From contig CALBYO010000017.1 of the NCBI GenBank assembly GCA_937889705.1, forward strand, positions 1-12,603: a stretch of DNA of 12,603 nucleotides, read 5' to 3'. The DNA comes from an uncultured Bacillota bacterium. Lineage in GTDB: Bacteria > Bacillota > Clostridia > Christensenellales > UBA1242. Shown in pieces: positions 5,777 through 12,603 of the stretch (position 1 is the stretch's first letter; the number at the start of each line of letters is the position of its first letter). The notes under the pieces are model-generated. The model saw only the letters and a list, made by a program, of their open reading frames with translations. It did no database searches and was not told the origin of the DNA. Position numbers and translations under genes: made by a program.

Positions 5777-5805
5777 AAAAAATACGATAAAAATCGTATT
5801 TTTTT
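5777..5805. terminator. proS terminator
   Basis: A 12-bp stem (5777-5788 with 5793-5804), loop AAAA (5789-5792) and seven Ts (5799-5805). The A-rich side could also terminate the opposing transcript. Confidence 0.8.
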
Positions 5806-5817
5806 ATAATTTGATTT

Positions 5818-5840
5818 AAAAAAGCAGGTTTTTAACCTGC
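5818..5840 (-). terminator. Terminator of the membrane-protein gene, containing its stop codon
   Basis: A 7-bp stem (5824-5830 with 5834-5840) and a three-base loop, followed on the minus strand by six Ts (5818-5823). The TAA stop (5832-5834) sits in the loop and first stem base. Confidence 0.75.
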
Positions 5841-6713
5841 AATTTTTATAACATAGTATTTTGTTTCGCCTACAATTACGAAGTCATAATCTGTTGCTCC
5901 GAGACCTTTTAAGGAATAAGTGAAGCCATTATTTTCTTCGTTTCCAATCAATGCGTTAATGAATGGTGAACCTAAACTTAAACAAAGTTCGTCTGCTGTG
6001 CCGCAATGAAGAGCGATATTCAAAACTTTAACAAACTCTTGTGTTTCTTCTGCTGTTAAGTTGTTTATAGAAAGTTCTTTGCTTTCAATTTTGTAATTGA
6101 ATTGTCCTTCCAACTTTGTTACAGTGACAGTTGATGAAAAATACAATGTTTCTGGAACATATTTTGAAACCATGCTCAATGGGAAACTTGACATTGAGTC
6201 TTTGATTTCTTTTGTATTCAATTTGATAACAATGTTGACATCGGCACTATTTTCTTCAATGTTTACAAAGTTTACTTGAACAAGTTCAATTTGCAAACTT
6301 TTATCTCCGATTTGAACTGTTGCAGAGTTGCCATCTTCGTGCATAAGGTTATCAATGATAGCGGCGATTTGTTTGTCTGTCAATTTTATTTCGCCAGTCA
6401 ATGCGTTGAGCCCAGAACCTGTGCGGATTGTGTAACCATCTGTTGCGTTACCAGTGACTAAGTCTGCGGATTTTGCATTGATTGTCAATTTTGCAGATTC
6501 CATATCGCCAATATTAAATGCGTTAGGGAATTTTTCGCTCTCATTAACTTCTGAATTAAGTGTTTTAACTTGCGAAATTGTGCTTATAAGGTTTACATCG
6601 TATTTGATTTTGAAGAATGCCCAAATTCCGACAAGCACGAGTGCGACAAAAATAATAATTCCAACAATCGCACTGATTAATTTTACCCACCAAGGCTTTT
6701 TTGCTTTTTCCAT
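5832..6713 (-). CDS. Hypothetical single-span membrane protein with extracytoplasmic domain
   Basis: The 293-residue product is not a family I recognise. A short Lys-rich cytoplasmic tail with PWW (1-11) precedes one hydrophobic span (about 12-34). The remaining roughly 255 residues form a soluble, beta-rich, probably extracytoplasmic domain without lipobox, LPxTG or catalytic motif. Two cysteines close together (237 and 244) are the only ones and could form a disulfide or bind a ligand. The first residues positively charged and the long outside part suggest a signal-anchor. ATG at 6713 has AGGAGA (6721-6726). Transcribed alone, divergently from the ABC exporter operon, which makes a functional link possible but unproven. 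Confidence 0.75.
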   Translation of the reverse strand: MEKAKKPWWVKLISAIVGIIIFVALVLVGIWAFFKIKYDVNLISTISQVKTLNSEVNESEKFPNAFNIGDMESAKLTINAKSADLVTGNATDGYTIRTGSGLNALTGEIKLTDKQIAAIIDNLMHEDGNSATVQIGDKSLQIELVQVNFVNIEENSADVNIVIKLNTKEIKDSMSSFPLSMVSKYVPETLYFSSTVTVTKLEGQFNYKIESKELSINNLTAEETQEFVKVLNIALHCGTADELCLSLGSPFINALIGNEENNGFTYSLKGLGATDYDFVIVGETKYYVIKIAG

Positions 6714-6732
6714 AATTTTATCTCCTATAAAA

Positions 6733-6761
6733 AATATATCACAATCTTGTGAAAAACAAAA
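6733..6761 (-). promoter_or_regulatory. Promoter of the membrane-protein gene, with an inverted repeat
   Basis: An extended -10 on the minus strand (TGA then TATATT, 6733-6741) with a weak -35 (TTTTGT, 6756-6761) at 17 bp. A perfect 6-bp inverted repeat TCACAA/TTGTGA (6739-6752, two-base spacer) fills the spacer and could be an operator. Confidence 0.45.
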
Positions 6762-6802
6762 GGAATTATAAAAATTTTGTATAGACTAGTTGAAAAAAAT
6801 AA

Positions 6803-6836
6803 TAAACTTTTTTGTGCAAATATTATATAATATTTG
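6803..6836 (+). promoter_or_regulatory. ABC operon promoter overlapped by a 20-bp palindrome
   Basis: A perfect TATAAT at 6826-6831 has only a weak -35 near 6803 (TAAACT) at 17 bp. A perfect 20-bp palindrome (6817-6836) is centred close to the -10 box. A weak -35 with a symmetric site over the -10 suggests a regulated promoter. Confidence 0.5.
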
Positions 6837-6855
6837 TTGTATAAAAGGAAAAAAC

Positions 6856-7791
6856 ATGAGTGTAATTGAAGTTAAAGATTTAACAAAAGATTATGGCAGC
6901 GGCAGGGGCGTTTTTGATGTTTCATTTGCAATCAATCAAGGCGAAGTTTTTGGCTTTTTAGGTCCAAACGGCGCTGGTAAATCAACCACAATTAGGCATT
7001 TAATGGGTTTTTCTAAACCACAAAAAGGTGAAACCTATATTTTAGGTATGCCAACTTTTAAGAATTATTATAAATTTCTAAGCAAAGTGGGTTATATTCC
7101 TGGCGAAATAGCACTGCCACAAGGTTTGACAGGGTGGCAATTTATTCGCATGATGCAAAATATGCAAAAAGTACATAACGAAGAACAACTTAGCAAAATG
7201 TTGAAATTGTTTGAACTTGACGATGTTGTTTTAAAAGGTGAAACAAAGCGCATGAGTTTAGGCGTTAAGAGAAAACTTGCAATCGTTGTTGCATTTATGA
7301 GCGATCCAGACATCTTGATTTTAGACGAACCAACCAGCGGTCTTGACCCTGTTATGCAGGAAGTTTTTATTCAACTAATTAAAAATGAAAAAGAAAGAGG
7401 CAAAACAATACTTTTGTCTAGCCATATTTTCTCAGAAGTTGACGCGACTTGCGATAGAATTGCAATTATTAAAGACGGCAAGATTGTTTCCGAATTTATT
7501 GCGAACGACTTGAAACATGCTTCAACAAAATTTTATAAAATAGATTTTTTGAGCAAAGTAGATTATCAAGAATTTAACAAAATTTGCAAAGACGGGAAAA
7601 TTATCAAAGTTTTAGACAAAAGCGAGAGTGAACTTTGGGTTTATATTGCTGTTGACGACAAACATATAAATTTGCTAATTGAGTTACTTTCATATTTCCC
7701 TGTTAAGGAATTTTCAAATATAAAAGAAACATTGGAAGATTATTTCATGAAATTCTATAAAGAAGATAAAGATTTTGGAGGTGCGTTGTAA
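6856..7791 (+). CDS. ABC transporter ATP-binding protein (ABC-2 exporter, first ATPase)
   Basis: The 311-residue cytosolic ATPase is of the CcmA/DrrA-like exporter type. Walker A GPNGAGKS (36-43), Q-loop region near 81-92, signature MSLGV (133-137), Walker B ILILDE (153-158), D-loop SGLD (161-164) and H-loop His190 are all present, so it should hydrolyse ATP. The C-terminal part (about 225-311) is an accessory domain common in this class. The start is the ATG at 6856 with AAAGG (6845-6849); an in-frame extension to 6790 would run through the promoter. Its stop overlaps the next gene's start by one base (TAATG). It is a close paralogue of the second ATPase; both share KDYG-GRG-FDV near the N-terminus. 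Substrate unknown. Confidence 0.92.
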   Translation: MSVIEVKDLTKDYGSGRGVFDVSFAINQGEVFGFLGPNGAGKSTTIRHLMGFSKPQKGETYILGMPTFKNYYKFLSKVGYIPGEIALPQGLTGWQFIRMMQNMQKVHNEEQLSKMLKLFELDDVVLKGETKRMSLGVKRKLAIVVAFMSDPDILILDEPTSGLDPVMQEVFIQLIKNEKERGKTILLSSHIFSEVDATCDRIAIIKDGKIVSEFIANDLKHASTKFYKIDFLSKVDYQEFNKICKDGKIIKVLDKSESELWVYIAVDDKHINLLIELLSYFPVKEFSNIKETLEDYFMKFYKEDKDFGGAL

Positions 7792-8717
7792 TGGAAACTA
7801 TTGAACTTCAAAATTTAACAAAAGATTATGGTGAAGGGCGTGGCATTTTTGACGTTAACTTAACAATCAAAAAGGGCGAAATGGTCGGCTTTGTTGGAAC
7901 GAATGGTTCTGGTAAAACAACAACAATTAGAAACATAATGGGGTTTTTAAAACCAACAAGTGGCAAAGCGTATGTTGACGGGCTTGAAACTTGGCGTAAC
8001 GCAAGCGAAATTGCAAAACATATTGGGTATGTTCCAGGGGAAATTGCTTTTCCAGACTTGCCATCAGGAACAGCATTTTTAAAAAGTCAAGCAGAATTTT
8101 ATGGCTTAAAAGATATGTCATTTGCAAATAGTTTAATCGAAAAATTGCAGTTGGATCCACGAGCGAACTTGAAAAGAATGAGCAAAGGCATGAAACAAAA
8201 AACGGCTCTTGTTGCGGCGCTTATGAATAATCCAGATATTTTGATTTTGGACGAGCCAACAACAGGTCTTGACCCACTTATGCGTCTTGCCTTTTTGGAC
8301 ATTATCAAACAGGAGCATAAAAAGGGCAAAACAATTTTTATGAGCAGTCACTTGTTCAATGAAATGGAAGACACTTGCGATAGAGTTGTTCTGATTGACC
8401 ATGGCCACATAATTGCAATCGCGGACATGGATAAAGATGTGCGAAATCGTCCTTGCAAAGATTTTAAAATTGAATTTAAAAACAAAACAGATTATGAAAA
8501 GTTTAAAAAACTCAAATACAAAATAATTCGTGACCAAGAACAATATAATCAAGTAACAATCAATATTAATAATAATGAAATAAATAAGTTGTTTAAGTCA
8601 CTACATAATTATGATGTTAAATTTATTGCAGAAGTTAAATATACTCTTGAAAAACATTTTAAGAATATTTTAATTAATAACAAAATCATGGAAAATAAAT
8701 TTAAGGAGGAAAATTAA
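7791..8717 (+). CDS. ABC transporter ATP-binding protein (ABC-2 exporter, second ATPase)
   Basis: The 308-residue ATPase is paralogous to its upstream neighbour. Walker A GTNGSGKT (36-43), signature MSKGM (130-134), Walker B LILDE (151-155), D-loop TGLD (158-161) and His187 are intact. The C-terminal extension (about 222-308) is Lys/Asn-rich and less conserved than in the first ATPase. Translation is coupled: a GGAGGT site (7777-7782) lies inside the upstream gene and the start shares one base with its stop. The second and third genes abut with no gap. Two active but distinct ATPases with one permease gene suggests a heterodimeric ATPase pair driving a permease homodimer, or alternative ATPases for one channel. 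Confidence 0.92.
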   Translation: METIELQNLTKDYGEGRGIFDVNLTIKKGEMVGFVGTNGSGKTTTIRNIMGFLKPTSGKAYVDGLETWRNASEIAKHIGYVPGEIAFPDLPSGTAFLKSQAEFYGLKDMSFANSLIEKLQLDPRANLKRMSKGMKQKTALVAALMNNPDILILDEPTTGLDPLMRLAFLDIIKQEHKKGKTIFMSSHLFNEMEDTCDRVVLIDHGHIIAIADMDKDVRNRPCKDFKIEFKNKTDYEKFKKLKYKIIRDQEQYNQVTININNNEINKLFKSLHNYDVKFIAEVKYTLEKHFKNILINNKIMENKFKEEN

Positions 8718-10235
8718 ATGTTTAGTAAAGCACTTTTTAAACAAACTTGCAAAGCGAACGGGCTTATGTGGGCAATTATTACATTTGCTGTGTGCTTCAT
8801 GCTTGCTTGCGTTATGCTTATTTCTGGTAGCGGCAACATTTCAAAAATGACCGAAGGTATAAGCGATACAATTATTGATAGCACAATCGAGTCTTACATG
8901 GAAAGGCGTGCAATCAACTATTACGATATTTCAGGAAACGCTTTAACAACTTTTGATGAATATTTCAAACAAGAATATTTAGCAACAGGTGATGCAAATA
9001 CAGCATACACAAATGCTGTCAATAAATTACAAGCATACACTGCTGCATTGTGTTCTAGCCTTGGCTATGCTGCGGATAGTGACGAAGCGCAAGAAGTTCA
9101 AGGTTTGATTTTCTGTGTTTTAAATGCAGGACATCAATTTGATGAGTTCTACACATCAGTCAATGAAACAGCGCCAACTTATGACATGGCAACAGTTATG
9201 GCGGCGGATAGGGCTGAGTATATTTCAGAATATGCAAGAAACAATTCATCAATATTCTTGGCAGCCAACATGGTAAAAGAAGAAAATGTTGATAAGATTT
9301 TAAATCAACTTGCAGCATTTAAAGTCAGCGCAGAAAAATATGCCGAATATGGTTATTCAGGCGTTGAAGGCTACAACAATATCAAAACAATTTCACAAAA
9401 CACGCTTGTAACTTATATCGCAAGATATAATTACGATTACAGCCTTGTTGACACATCAACAATGACGCCAGAAGAAATCTCAGCAAAACAAAAAGAAATC
9501 AAAACAAATATTGCTGGCGATATCACTTCAAGTTTCATATCAACATTGCCAAAAGATGTTTCTGATGGGCTTTCAGAACTCGGCGAAATGGATATGTATA
9601 GCATGATAATTGGCTCAATATTCTTCAAAATGGCTGGCCTATTATTACCAATTATTTATATGATTATGGTTGCAAACAACTTAATTGCTGGTCAAGTGGA
9701 TAGTGGTTCAATGGCGTACATATTATCAACTTCAACAAAAAGAAAACAGGTAATATTCACACAAGCGTTATACCTAGTTCTATCTCTCTTTGCAATGTTC
9801 TGCTTAACAACTGTAACAAGTTTGGTTTGCCTAAAAATAGTTGATTCATCAGCAATTTCAATGACATATACCGACTTAGTTTTGATTAACCTTGGAGCAT
9901 TTTTAACAATGTTTGCAATGAGTGGAATTTCATTTATGGCTTCTTGCTTGTTCAATAGAAGCAAGCACTCAATGAGTATTGGCGGCGGACTTAATATGTT
10001 CTTCCTTGTCGCATCAATGCTTGGATTATTTGGCTCAAAAATTATGCCATCAGTTGTTAGATTGAGTTCATTAAATTTCTTCAATTATGTAACAATAATC
10101 ACATTATTTGATGTAAATTCAATCTTGAACGGCACAACTACATTTATTTGGAAATGGGCAATACTTGCTGGAATCGGCTTGATTTGCTATCTCATCGGTA
10201 GTATCAGGTTTCAAAAGAAAGACCTTCCATTGTAA
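8718..10235 (+). CDS. ABC-2 type transporter permease with large external loop
   Basis: The 505-residue integral membrane subunit has an N-terminal span (about 14-36) followed by a soluble loop of about 260 residues (37-296), predicted outside the cell and rich in Ala, Tyr, Asp and Glu. At least five more spans follow near 297-322, 346-371, 386-411, 421-441 and 478-496. GQVDSGSMAYILSTSTKRKQ (325-344) resembles the ABC-2 coupling segment contacting the ATPase. ABC-2 permeases usually export lipids, drugs, antibiotics or polymers; no motif fixes the substrate. AAGGAGGA (8703-8710) sits inside the preceding gene, and the ATG directly follows its TAA. It is the last gene of the operon. The size of the loop is unusual for a plain DrrB/NatB-like permease. 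Confidence 0.88.
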   Translation: MFSKALFKQTCKANGLMWAIITFAVCFMLACVMLISGSGNISKMTEGISDTIIDSTIESYMERRAINYYDISGNALTTFDEYFKQEYLATGDANTAYTNAVNKLQAYTAALCSSLGYAADSDEAQEVQGLIFCVLNAGHQFDEFYTSVNETAPTYDMATVMAADRAEYISEYARNNSSIFLAANMVKEENVDKILNQLAAFKVSAEKYAEYGYSGVEGYNNIKTISQNTLVTYIARYNYDYSLVDTSTMTPEEISAKQKEIKTNIAGDITSSFISTLPKDVSDGLSELGEMDMYSMIIGSIFFKMAGLLLPIIYMIMVANNLIAGQVDSGSMAYILSTSTKRKQVIFTQALYLVLSLFAMFCLTTVTSLVCLKIVDSSAISMTYTDLVLINLGAFLTMFAMSGISFMASCLFNRSKHSMSIGGGLNMFFLVASMLGLFGSKIMPSVVRLSSLNFFNYVTIITLFDVNSILNGTTTFIWKWAILAGIGLICYLIGSIRFQKKDLPL

Positions 10236-10244
10236 AAATAAAAC

Positions 10245-10274
10245 AAAACTGATTGCCTTGGCAGTCAGTTTTTT
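10245..10274 (+). terminator. Terminator of the ABC exporter operon
   Basis: An 8-bp outer stem (10245-10252 with 10265-10272) is continued by an inner TGCC/GGCA stem, then six Ts (10269-10274). Confidence 0.8.
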
Positions 10275-10278
10275 AATT

Positions 10279-10305
10279 AAAAAACTCCACAATTAAGTGG
10301 AGTTT
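10279..10305 (-). terminator. Terminator of the 662-residue protein gene
   Basis: A 9-bp stem (10282-10290 with 10297-10305), a six-base loop and six As (10279-10284) read as Ts on the minus strand. It begins six bases after the TAA stop (10311-10313). Confidence 0.8.
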
Positions 10306-10310
10306 ATTTT

Positions 10311-12299
10311 TTATGGCTCTTGAGTGCTAGATCTGTTGTATGTTCTTTTAATAGCTTTAATAGTATTTGAATGTTTAGATTTTATATTTGCGGCTGATTC
10401 CATAATTTTATTATAATTTTCATTATTTTTTTCAGCGTTTATAATTTGGTTTCTTAATTCTTTAAGCTCATCTACACATTCTTTTGAATCTTTATATAAT
10501 TCTTGATTTTCTGCCTTTTTAGCATCTTTGCCATAATAATTGTTGTAATCTTCAAGAGTGGCAATAGTTTTATTTGTTTTATTTAAAATGTCGTTAAATT
10601 TTTGATCTGTTTCTTCTTGCGAAATCCTAGCTTCATTTTGCTTTTTAACTTCTGCTTTTTTCTCAGCTTTTTCTTGCTTTGAATTTATTTTTTCTTGTTT
10701 AGAAGCGGTTTTATCTTTTTGTTTTTTCTTGCTTTGTTCTTTTACAACTGCTTTTTCTTCGGCTTTTTGGTTATCAGTTTGTTTTTCTTCTGATTTGTCT
10801 TTGGCTGCTGCTTTTTTTGCTTTCTTTTTAGCTGCTTTTTTGTCAATAGCCTTTTTAACATATCTACCTGATGCTGCAAGTGTTGGAATTGCAGTTGCCG
10901 CGCCTAATAAACCAGTCATAAGAGGAATTGCAAATGGAATACCAGGCATCAATGCGGTTGCTATGCACAATGCAAATGCGATAATTGCGGTAATTCCTGA
11001 TAGTAACAATTTCCAACCAGGGATTTGTTTATCGTCTGGCTTTTTACTTTTTGCTTTACCATCTTTGCCGTCAGCCTTATCATCTTTGCCGTTACCATTT
11101 TGGTTATCTTCTTGCTTGTCTTCCGCTTTTGGTTGTTCAGCATTTTCTTGTTTTTCTTCTTGAACTGTTTCTTCTTTTGTTGGGTCAGGCACTGTTATAG
11201 GTTCAGGTTCTGGTGTTGGTTCTTCAACCACAACAGGTCTATCAGGCTCTGGCTGAATTGGAGTGAAAGCGTTTACCTCTTCCAACGATTGAAGTGCAGG
11301 CTCTGCATTTGTATTTTCAAAAGCATTAATGCCAACTTTAATACCAGGTTTTGTTAAAGACTTGATAGATTCAATTTGCATTTTTTCAATATCTGCTTTT
11401 GTTTCTTCGTCAACAACTTTTTCGCCATTTTTTTCTTGTGGCAAGAATTCTGTTATTTCTTTGATAATTTCAGGGGATAATCCGTCAACCAATTTTGAGT
11501 TTTTAGATTCTCCAACTTTTTCGCTTGATTTATCAAAGCGAACAATCAAATCTTTTTTGTCTGTTACTTCGCCATTATTACCCATATCTGGGACAACTTT
11601 AAAGCCCGCATAAACTTCTTTAAGTTCAACGCCATCACCAACTAAAATTCTGTCGCCATAAAGAGCAATTCTTAAAGTTTGACCTTTTTTGCCAACATTT
11701 GCCCATTCTTTAACTTTGATATTTGGTGAGCCGTTTGCTTCCATTGCTTTTAATGTTTCAAACATTTGAGCTGGAAGGGCGCAGCGTTTTGCTTGTTTTG
11801 ATGCTCTAAGTTGAATAGGTGCTGCATCGTTCTGTGTGAGTTCAACAATATTTTTTGGAAGTTCAACATTTAGGTTTTCACTTTCAAGTTTTAGCAAAGT
11901 TGTTTGAACACCATTTTTTTCATGAATGATGCCTTTTGATTTAATTGTTATATTTCCGAAAGATTTTGCATCAGGATTGCTAAGAGCAAAAGAGATATCT
12001 TCATTAGCATACATTGTTACATTTTTAAGTTTGTAAACATTGTAGTTTTCGTTTTCGGCATCTGAGAAAATCTGTAAGTCTTTTAATTGCTCAAAATTTT
12101 TGTTAACCATCAAATAAAGTTGGTTGTCATTTTTAATTATTGAGCAGACAGGGGAATGGCTTTCAGTTAAGTTTTTGCCAAAATTTATGATGTCGTTATA
12201 GTTTGAAACGCTAACAACTTGGCTGCCAGTATCTTGATATTTTCCATTAACTTTTTGTTTTTGTGGAATTGTGAATGAAAATGAATCTTTTTGTTCCAT
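10311..12299 (-). CDS. Hypothetical two-span membrane protein with Lys/Ala-rich, coiled-coil tail
   Basis: The 662-residue protein is not one I recognise. Its order is a beta-rich N-terminal domain (about 1-275), an acidic linker with a Pro-Glu repeat (about 349-374), a charged Lys/Asp/Gly stretch (about 380-425), a hydrophobic hairpin of two spans (about 430-477) and a histone-H1-like Lys/Ala-rich tail (about 480-555, with repeated SKQEK). A probable C-terminal coiled coil (about 560-652) ends the protein. There is no signal peptide, so with two spans both ends are predicted in the cytoplasm. The start is the ATG at 12299 because GGAGGAGA (12302-12309) precedes it; an extension to 12383 would cross the promoter. 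The promoter is near-perfect consensus, so expression is probably high. It is divergent from tuf. The basic tail could bind nucleic acid or acidic surfaces; this is inference only. Confidence 0.8.
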   Translation of the reverse strand: MEQKDSFSFTIPQKQKVNGKYQDTGSQVVSVSNYNDIINFGKNLTESHSPVCSIIKNDNQLYLMVNKNFEQLKDLQIFSDAENENYNVYKLKNVTMYANEDISFALSNPDAKSFGNITIKSKGIIHEKNGVQTTLLKLESENLNVELPKNIVELTQNDAAPIQLRASKQAKRCALPAQMFETLKAMEANGSPNIKVKEWANVGKKGQTLRIALYGDRILVGDGVELKEVYAGFKVVPDMGNNGEVTDKKDLIVRFDKSSEKVGESKNSKLVDGLSPEIIKEITEFLPQEKNGEKVVDEETKADIEKMQIESIKSLTKPGIKVGINAFENTNAEPALQSLEEVNAFTPIQPEPDRPVVVEEPTPEPEPITVPDPTKEETVQEEKQENAEQPKAEDKQEDNQNGNGKDDKADGKDGKAKSKKPDDKQIPGWKLLLSGITAIIAFALCIATALMPGIPFAIPLMTGLLGAATAIPTLAASGRYVKKAIDKKAAKKKAKKAAAKDKSEEKQTDNQKAEEKAVVKEQSKKKQKDKTASKQEKINSKQEKAEKKAEVKKQNEARISQEETDQKFNDILNKTNKTIATLEDYNNYYGKDAKKAENQELYKDSKECVDELKELRNQIINAEKNNENYNKIMESAANIKSKHSNTIKAIKRTYNRSSTQEP

Positions 12300-12324
12300 A
12301 ATCTCCTCCATTTCTTTAAAGATA

Positions 12325-12352
12325 ATTATATATATTTTTTTGACTTTGTCAA
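12325..12352 (-). promoter_or_regulatory. Consensus promoter of the 662-residue protein gene, with dyad over the -35
   Basis: On the minus strand TTGACA (12347-12352), a 16-bp spacer and TATAAT (12325-12330) are both perfect. The inverted repeat TTGAC-N3-GTCAA (12340-12352) covers the -35 box. Confidence 0.8.
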
Positions 12353-12406
12353 TAGTTGGAAATAAAGATTTCGTTGAAAACAATATAAAAAAATATTAAA
12401 AAATAG

Positions 12407-12435
12407 TTGCAAAAGATTTTTTTTTATGCTAATAT
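12407..12435 (+). promoter_or_regulatory. tuf promoter
   Basis: TTGCAA (12407-12412), a 17-bp spacer and an extended -10, TGC-TAATAT (12427-12435). An alternative TATAAT at 12433-12438 would need a 20-bp spacer. A T-tract lies in the spacer. Confidence 0.6.
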
Positions 12436-12485
12436 AATGCCGAATTGGAGATTATCCAAAATTTTTTTAAGGAGAGATATTAAAA

Positions 12486-12603
12486 ATGGCAAAGGAAAAA
12501 TTTGACAGAAGCAAGCCACACGTTAACATTGGTACTATCGGCCACGTTGACCATGGTAAAACTACTTTAACTGCAGCTATCACTTTCTACAGCTCATTGA
12601 AAG
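12486..12603 (+). CDS. tuf: Elongation factor Tu, N-terminal 39 codons (cut by window end)
   Basis: EF-Tu is the GTPase that delivers aminoacyl-tRNA to the ribosome. The visible N-terminus MAKEKFDRSKPHVNIGTIG is near-identical to other bacterial EF-Tu proteins, and the P-loop GHVDHGKT (19-26) binds GTP. After TAAIT the helix continues as FYSSLK, where many bacteria have a KVL-type sequence. The ribosome site AAGGAGAG (12469-12476) is strong. Codons such as ATC, GGT and ACT are preferred, unlike the A/T-ending codons of the neighbours, as expected for a highly expressed gene. It starts a new unit with its own promoter and is not seen linked to fusA or rpsL. Confidence 0.97.
   Translation, partial: MAKEKFDRSKPHVNIGTIGHVDHGKTTLTAAITFYSSLK

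Noticed and set aside
8099..8552. Minus-strand open frames inside the second ATPase gene
   Set aside because: The + strand product has full ABC motifs there; the antisense frames have no motif or ribosome site.
6856..8717. Degenerate signature motifs (MSLGV, MSKGM instead of LSGGQ) as a sign of inactive ATPases
   Set aside because: Such variants are normal in the exporter ATPase group; Walker A, Walker B and the H-loop are complete in both.
10729..11613. Overlapping open frames on the + strand opposite the 662-residue protein gene
   Set aside because: They lack ribosome sites and their Phe/Leu/Ser/Ala composition mirrors the Lys/Glu/Ala-rich protein on the other strand.

Overview
The window reads as a low-GC Gram-positive (Bacillota) chromosome segment, probably from an uncultured clostridial or related gut lineage. 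The evidence is A+T-rich intergenic DNA, strong AGGAG/GGAGG ribosome sites, poly-T intrinsic terminators, and closest recognisable families of Firmicutes type. TGA is used as a stop (ogt, 3874-3876), so this is the standard bacterial code and not a Mollicutes code. No rRNA, phage, transposase or CRISPR array is visible. Species cannot be named from the sequence alone.

Layout. Positions 1-230 hold no protein gene: a tRNA 3' half with CCA (157-194), two near-identical terminators 199 bp apart (1-24 and 200-223), and between them a hairpin-rich, locally GC-rich insert. This looks like a duplicated tRNA 3' end flanking a small element. From 487 to 3237 lies a divergent regulatory unit: a MerR/AdhR-NmlR-type regulator (+) facing a flavodoxin and a 585-residue DXS-like thiamine-diphosphate enzyme (-). 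The operon promoter has the stretched 19-bp spacer and central dyad expected for MerR control. Next come a monocistronic acidic orphan gene (+, 3355-3864) and a convergent O6-alkylguanine-DNA alkyltransferase gene (ogt, -) that appears leaderless. A prolyl-tRNA synthetase gene (+, 4486-5769) follows; its product lacks the editing insertion domain.

From 5832 to 6713 there is a single-span membrane protein of unknown function (-). A three-gene ABC-2 exporter operon follows (+, 6856-10235): two paralogous ATPases and one permease with a large external loop, tightly coupled in translation and preceded by a 20-bp palindrome over the -10 box. A 662-residue, two-span, Lys/Ala-rich protein of unknown function (-, 10311-12299) is transcribed from a consensus promoter, divergently from tuf, whose first 39 codons close the window.

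The most interesting unit is MerR-flavodoxin-DXS-like. The regulator keeps the cysteine that aligns with the AdhR redox/aldehyde-sensing residue. The ThDP enzyme keeps the cofactor and proton-transfer residues of DXS but has lost both arginines that bind the glyceraldehyde-3-phosphate phosphate. This suggests, by inference, a stress-induced carboligase or pyruvate-oxidising enzyme partnered with a flavodoxin rather than an isoprenoid gene. Shared habits of the genome are extended -10 promoters (TGn before the -10 box) and terminators whose stems contain the stop codon of the upstream gene.
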